Below, piece by piece: positions 60,886-64,000 of a stretch of DNA of 64,000 nucleotides. Both the position numbers and the translations under genes were made by a program. The first letter of the stretch is position 1. Each line of letters opens with the position of its first letter. The notes under the pieces are model-generated. The model ran no database searches. It was given only the letters and a program-made list of their open reading frames with translations, and was not told the origin of the DNA. This stretch comes from Prosthecobacter sp. (lineage in GTDB: Bacteria; Verrucomicrobiota; Verrucomicrobiia; Verrucomicrobiales; Verrucomicrobiaceae): positions 124,001-188,000 of the forward strand of contig JAIPJY010000006.1 of NCBI GenBank assembly GCA_021733925.1, read 5' to 3'.

Positions 60886-62085
60886 ATGGAAAACCTCCGC
60901 CGTTTGCTTTTTGCCTTGTCCGTGTTCGTGCTGGCTGCGCTGCTGTTTGCGTGGTGGCGTCACGGGCGGGAGGGCTATGGCATTCTCAACCTGCTGAAGA
61001 GTGAAAAACCAGGACCGGCGGCGCTCACGCCACCCAAAAAGCCGAAAATCGCGCCGGATGAGGTGCCCCTGCTGAGCCGGTTGAATGATGAGTTTTCCAA
61101 AATTTCCGCCTCGGTACTGCCCTCTGTGGTCAGTGTCACCACCAAGACGGTGCGCCCCGGGAAGAGGGGCTGGCATTCCTCTTCAGGAGCCGTCGGCCCG
61201 ATTGATCAGATCGTGCCCAGTCTCGGCTCAGGGGTGATCATCAGCAAGGAGGGACATGTGGTCACAAACTACCACGTTATTGAAGGCGTGCAGGCGGCGG
61301 ACATCCAGATCACCACGAACGACAATAAAAATTATCTGGCGCTCATTCTGGGATTCAACAAAGATCGGGATATCGCCCTGCTAAAAATCGAAAGCCCAAG
61401 CATCGATTTTCCCGCGCTAAGTTTTGCCAACTCAGATGATGCCCGGGTGGGGCAGATCGTGCTGGCGGTGGGCAATCCCTTTGGGCTCAGCGGCACGGTG
61501 ACCCAGGGCATCATCAGTGCACGTGACCGCCATCTCAGCGACAGCCAGTTTGACTACCTGCAAACGGATACAGTGATCAATCCTGGAAATTCCGGTGGTC
61601 CGCTGGTGAACATTCGTGGCGAGATCATTGGCATCAACGTCGCGATTTATCGGGGGGGGGAGAGCGCGAGTGCCTGGCAGGGAGTGGGCCTCGCCGTTCC
61701 ATCCAATGAAGCGAAGGCGGTGGTGGAGGAAAAGCTCAAGGAAAACGCGAAGCAAAATGCAGGTCTCACCAGTACCACAGGCAAGGGTTACCTCGGCCTC
61801 GAAGTCAGCAGCGAACCTGTGGAGATTGATCCCGTATGGGGCACCTCACGACGTGGGGCCCTGGTGACGGACATCGGGAACAAATCGCCTGCGGATGAAG
61901 CCGGGCTGCGGCAGGGGGATGTGGTGACGAAGTTTCAGGGCATGGCCTTCCGCTCTCCGGCAGATTTGCTGCAGATCATCCGCACTCAGCCACCCGGCAG
62001 CGAAGTGAAACTCGAAGTCATCCGCAACAACAAGATGGGCGATATCATTGCCACACTCGGGACCCGACCGGATGCAAATCCGTAG
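60886..62085 (+). CDS. DegP/HtrA-like periplasmic serine protease (S1C) with PDZ domain
   Basis: About 399 residues with an N-terminal signal anchor (LRRLLFALSVFVLAALLFAWW). The trypsin-like domain has His in VVTNYHVIEGVQ, Asp in RDIALLKIESP and Ser in NPGNSGGPLVN, so the triad is complete. LAVGNPFGLSGTVTQGIIS is typical of HtrA. One C-terminal PDZ domain (KGYLGLEV, GALVTDIGNKSPADEAGLRQGD) follows, so it resembles DegS-like single-PDZ proteins. It probably degrades or senses misfolded envelope proteins; an RseP homologue exists elsewhere in the window. Confidence 0.9.
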   Translation: MENLRRLLFALSVFVLAALLFAWWRHGREGYGILNLLKSEKPGPAALTPPKKPKIAPDEVPLLSRLNDEFSKISASVLPSVVSVTTKTVRPGKRGWHSSSGAVGPIDQIVPSLGSGVIISKEGHVVTNYHVIEGVQAADIQITTNDNKNYLALILGFNKDRDIALLKIESPSIDFPALSFANSDDARVGQIVLAVGNPFGLSGTVTQGIISARDRHLSDSQFDYLQTDTVINPGNSGGPLVNIRGEIIGINVAIYRGGESASAWQGVGLAVPSNEAKAVVEEKLKENAKQNAGLTSTTGKGYLGLEVSSEPVEIDPVWGTSRRGALVTDIGNKSPADEAGLRQGDVVTKFQGMAFRSPADLLQIIRTQPPGSEVKLEVIRNNKMGDIIATLGTRPDANP

Positions 62086-62106
62086 ACATGAGGAAGTGCT
62101 TTTACT

Positions 62107-64000
62107 TCATCGCGGCTTCAGCACCCTAAGCTGCTTGCTGCGACTGGTGACAATGCGAAGTTCGTCTTGGTGAAACTGCAGGTCAATGCTGCCGGTACTC
62201 CAGGAGTCGAGCAGCGGGATGTTCAGTTCTTTGGCCCGTTGAATGAGTGAATCTGGCAGCGTTGTTTCGACGGCACGCGCATCACTCCCGCAGAGGATGA
62301 TCTGCGGGTGAGTCTTGAGCAGGAATTCTGCACTCGTGGAAAGGTCCACCTCATGCTGGCTGCGGATCAGCACATCGCAGTGCAGATCCACAGAGTTGGA
62401 GCAGAGAGCCTTTTCAGCGTGCCAGCCGGTGTCGCTAATCCACAGCACGCGCCAGGGGCCGAGGTGCACCATCAGCACCATTGATCGATCATCTCCACGG
62501 TCGTTTTGCACCTGCTGCGTCGGATACAGAACCTGGGCTTCAATCTTGAATTCCCTGGCATCTGACAGCGTGACTTGTTCATCGGCATGCAGTTTTCGCA
62601 GCGATGGCGGGTGGGGGTGATCGAGCAGGAGTCGCAGTGCGGAGCGTGAGGAGTCATGCAGCCCTGGCTCCTGAGTGCTGCAAAACAGCAATGGCGTGTC
62701 AAACGTGGTGATCACCTGCCCGGTGGCGCCGATGTGGTCGGCATCGTTATGGCTCAGGAACACGCCCGTGAGCGAATCCACGCCGTTGGAATGCAGATAC
62801 GGGCGGAGCACACGGCGGAAGTTGTCTTCACCGCCCGTGTCAAACAGCCAGTGTGTCTTGCCGATGCGCAGATGATTTGCCGCGCCGCCATAGGGAAGTT
62901 CCAGCACGTGCCAGACGGCGGGGGCAGGGGTGTGTGAAGTGTGCGGTTGAAAATGAAAATTCGCACCGGGCAGGCCGGCGAACCACATCGCGCTGGCGAT
63001 CATCGCCTTCGCCAAGGCCCAGCTGACGTTGTTGAAGATGATTTGAACGCCGGTCAGATGCAGGGCCGCTGCACAGAGGCTCAGGCAGGTGGCGCCAAGA
63101 CACAGGGAGGACAGCGGTACGAGCACGCAGTTGGCGATCACGGCGACCGGAGTGATCGATTGAAAATGTCCGAGGATGAACGGCAAGCTGCCGATCCATG
63201 CGGCAAAGGACACGCTCAAGGTGGTCGCGAACCACAGCCGGCATTTGCTTGAGGCACGCTGCGACCAGCTGGCGAGCTGAGGTGGCAGAAAGGGATCGAG
63301 CCGGGTGAACGGCAGCATTCTTTTCAGCAGCGGAGCAGCGCCAAGAGTACTGAACCACAGCACGCCGAACGACAGTTGAAACCCCGGCATGAACAACTGA
63401 TTCGAGTCCGTGGCCAGCAGCAGCAGGGCTGCGGCACCGAGGCTGTTTTGCAGAGATGATTCGCGGTCCATCAGGGTGGCGCTCAGGTAGATTGCCACCA
63501 TGAATGCCGCCCGTGCCGCTGAAGGCCTCCAGCCGGTGACGAACGCATACGCAAACACGATGAAAATCACGATCCAGAGTGACATGCCGCGCGGTGTTCC
63601 GGTCTGCCGCAGCAACATCAGTACGATGACTCCCAGGAGGCCTACGTGGAGGCCGCTGACCGCAAACACATGCAGCGTCCCGCTGTTGCGAAACGCATCT
63701 TCGATTTCATCATCTGCCTCGGCGGACATTCCCAGCGCCATGGCACGGAGGACGGCGACGGTTTGAGGGTCTTCTTCAAGATCCTGGGTAAGCTGCCTGC
63801 TGATCCAGCGCCTGCAAAGTTCCGCCCGCTCCAAAAAGGCGCACCACCATGCCTCGCCACTGCCGCTGAGTCGCTGCAAGTGGTTGATGTCAAAACGGGC
63901 CACGCGCCCCATGCGGAGTGAATACTCCTGCGCATCAAAGGTGCCTGGATTGGATGCGGTGCGCGGCAGGTAGATGCTGCCATGGAGTTCATACACACCC
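62107..64000 (-). CDS. comEC: ComEC/Rec2-type DNA uptake channel, 5' end beyond the window
   Basis: At least 630 residues are visible, and the frame stays open to the window edge. Order: the end of the DUF4131-like domain (NPGTFDAQEYSLRMG), the competence domain with many TM helices (FAVSGLHVGLLGVIVLML, GWRPSAARAAFMVAIYL), then a metallo-beta-lactamase-like domain with LSHNDADHIGA and WISDTGW. ComEC carries single-stranded DNA across the inner membrane during natural transformation. The C-terminal domain is part of many, not all, family members. The stop is 22 bases from the htrA-like stop (convergent). Confidence 0.9.
   Translation of the reverse strand, partial: GVYELHGSIYLPRTASNPGTFDAQEYSLRMGRVARFDINHLQRLSGSGEAWWCAFLERAELCRRWISRQLTQDLEEDPQTVAVLRAMALGMSAEADDEIEDAFRNSGTLHVFAVSGLHVGLLGVIVLMLLRQTGTPRGMSLWIVIFIVFAYAFVTGWRPSAARAAFMVAIYLSATLMDRESSLQNSLGAAALLLLATDSNQLFMPGFQLSFGVLWFSTLGAAPLLKRMLPFTRLDPFLPPQLASWSQRASSKCRLWFATTLSVSFAAWIGSLPFILGHFQSITPVAVIANCVLVPLSSLCLGATCLSLCAAALHLTGVQIIFNNVSWALAKAMIASAMWFAGLPGANFHFQPHTSHTPAPAVWHVLELPYGGAANHLRIGKTHWLFDTGGEDNFRRVLRPYLHSNGVDSLTGVFLSHNDADHIGATGQVITTFDTPLLFCSTQEPGLHDSSRSALRLLLDHPHPPSLRKLHADEQVTLSDAREFKIEAQVLYPTQQVQNDRGDDRSMVLMVHLGPWRVLWISDTGWHAEKALCSNSVDLHCDVLIRSQHEVDLSTSAEFLLKTHPQIILCGSDARAVETTLPDSLIQRAKELNIPLLDSWSTGSIDLQFHQDELRIVTSRSKQLRVLKPR

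Noticed and set aside
62086-62106. Terminator between the htrA-like and comEC genes
   Set aside because: Only a 5-bp stem (GAAGT/ACTTC) is visible; too weak to list as a feature.

Overview
The window is about 60% GC and densely coded, and it looks like a chromosomal segment of a Verrucomicrobiota bacterium, probably close to Prosthecobacter/Verrucomicrobiaceae. Taxon evidence, from recall of families rather than any search: a planctomycete-type cytochrome c/DUF1549/DUF1553 protein, a Tat-exported TIM-barrel isomerase, a BlaR-like sensor fused to secretin-like modules, a secreted sialate O-acetylesterase, large-type IspG, paired LolA-like proteins, and many hairpin repeats together with a RAYT-type transposase gene. 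I saw no rRNA, tRNA, CRISPR array, prophage or integron.

Layout. 0-5 kb: an MFS transporter and the start of a secreted protein, then a BlaI-type repressor and M56 sensor pair with two clear operator copies. 5-12.4 kb: a methyltransferase, a two-domain periplasmic heavy-metal-associated protein, a DhnA-type aldolase, a RAYT gene bracketed by inverted repeats, an iron-type alcohol dehydrogenase, an RNA m5U methyltransferase and two LolA-like paralogues; most gaps here hold hairpin repeats. 12.4-20 kb: two glycosyltransferases, an HrgA/COG2958-like gene, a secreted sugar isomerase-like protein and RecQ. 20-25 kb: a three-gene minus-strand operon whose first gene is PelA-like but has lost the deacetylase histidines. 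25-36 kb: cupin, DUF5397, cytochrome/DUF1553 protein, CdsA, esterase, PgsA, RidA, lipoproteins, RseP and a glycosyltransferase. 36-44.5 kb: a membrane Ser/Thr kinase, more surface-polysaccharide transferases, an ArsR/SRPBCC operon with a near-ideal operator, and a sialate O-acetylesterase.

44.7-56.7 kb is an iron-acquisition region: two TonB-dependent receptors, a PiuC-type dioxygenase, a PepSY membrane protein, a TPR-like protein, and a TonB-ExbB-ExbD operon that runs on into a coiled-coil protein and an MFS transporter. Two intergenic regions carry an identical 22-bp Fur-box-like sequence and a third carries a diverged copy, so the set is probably one iron-controlled regulon. The region also holds fragments of a second sialate esterase and of another TonB receptor, evidence of past duplication and deletion. 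56.7-64 kb: FHA-cyclase, NUDIX, IspG, a single-domain response regulator, an HtrA-like protease and a ComEC-like protein cut by the window end.

The most interesting non-coding signal is a set of intergenic hairpin elements of at least four kinds. Each has a stem followed by GCTAC or GCTAT, and several sit exactly at gene 3' ends. One kind, present twice, keeps two successive hairpins while the stem bases covary. The only plausible mobilising enzyme in the window is the RAYT gene.
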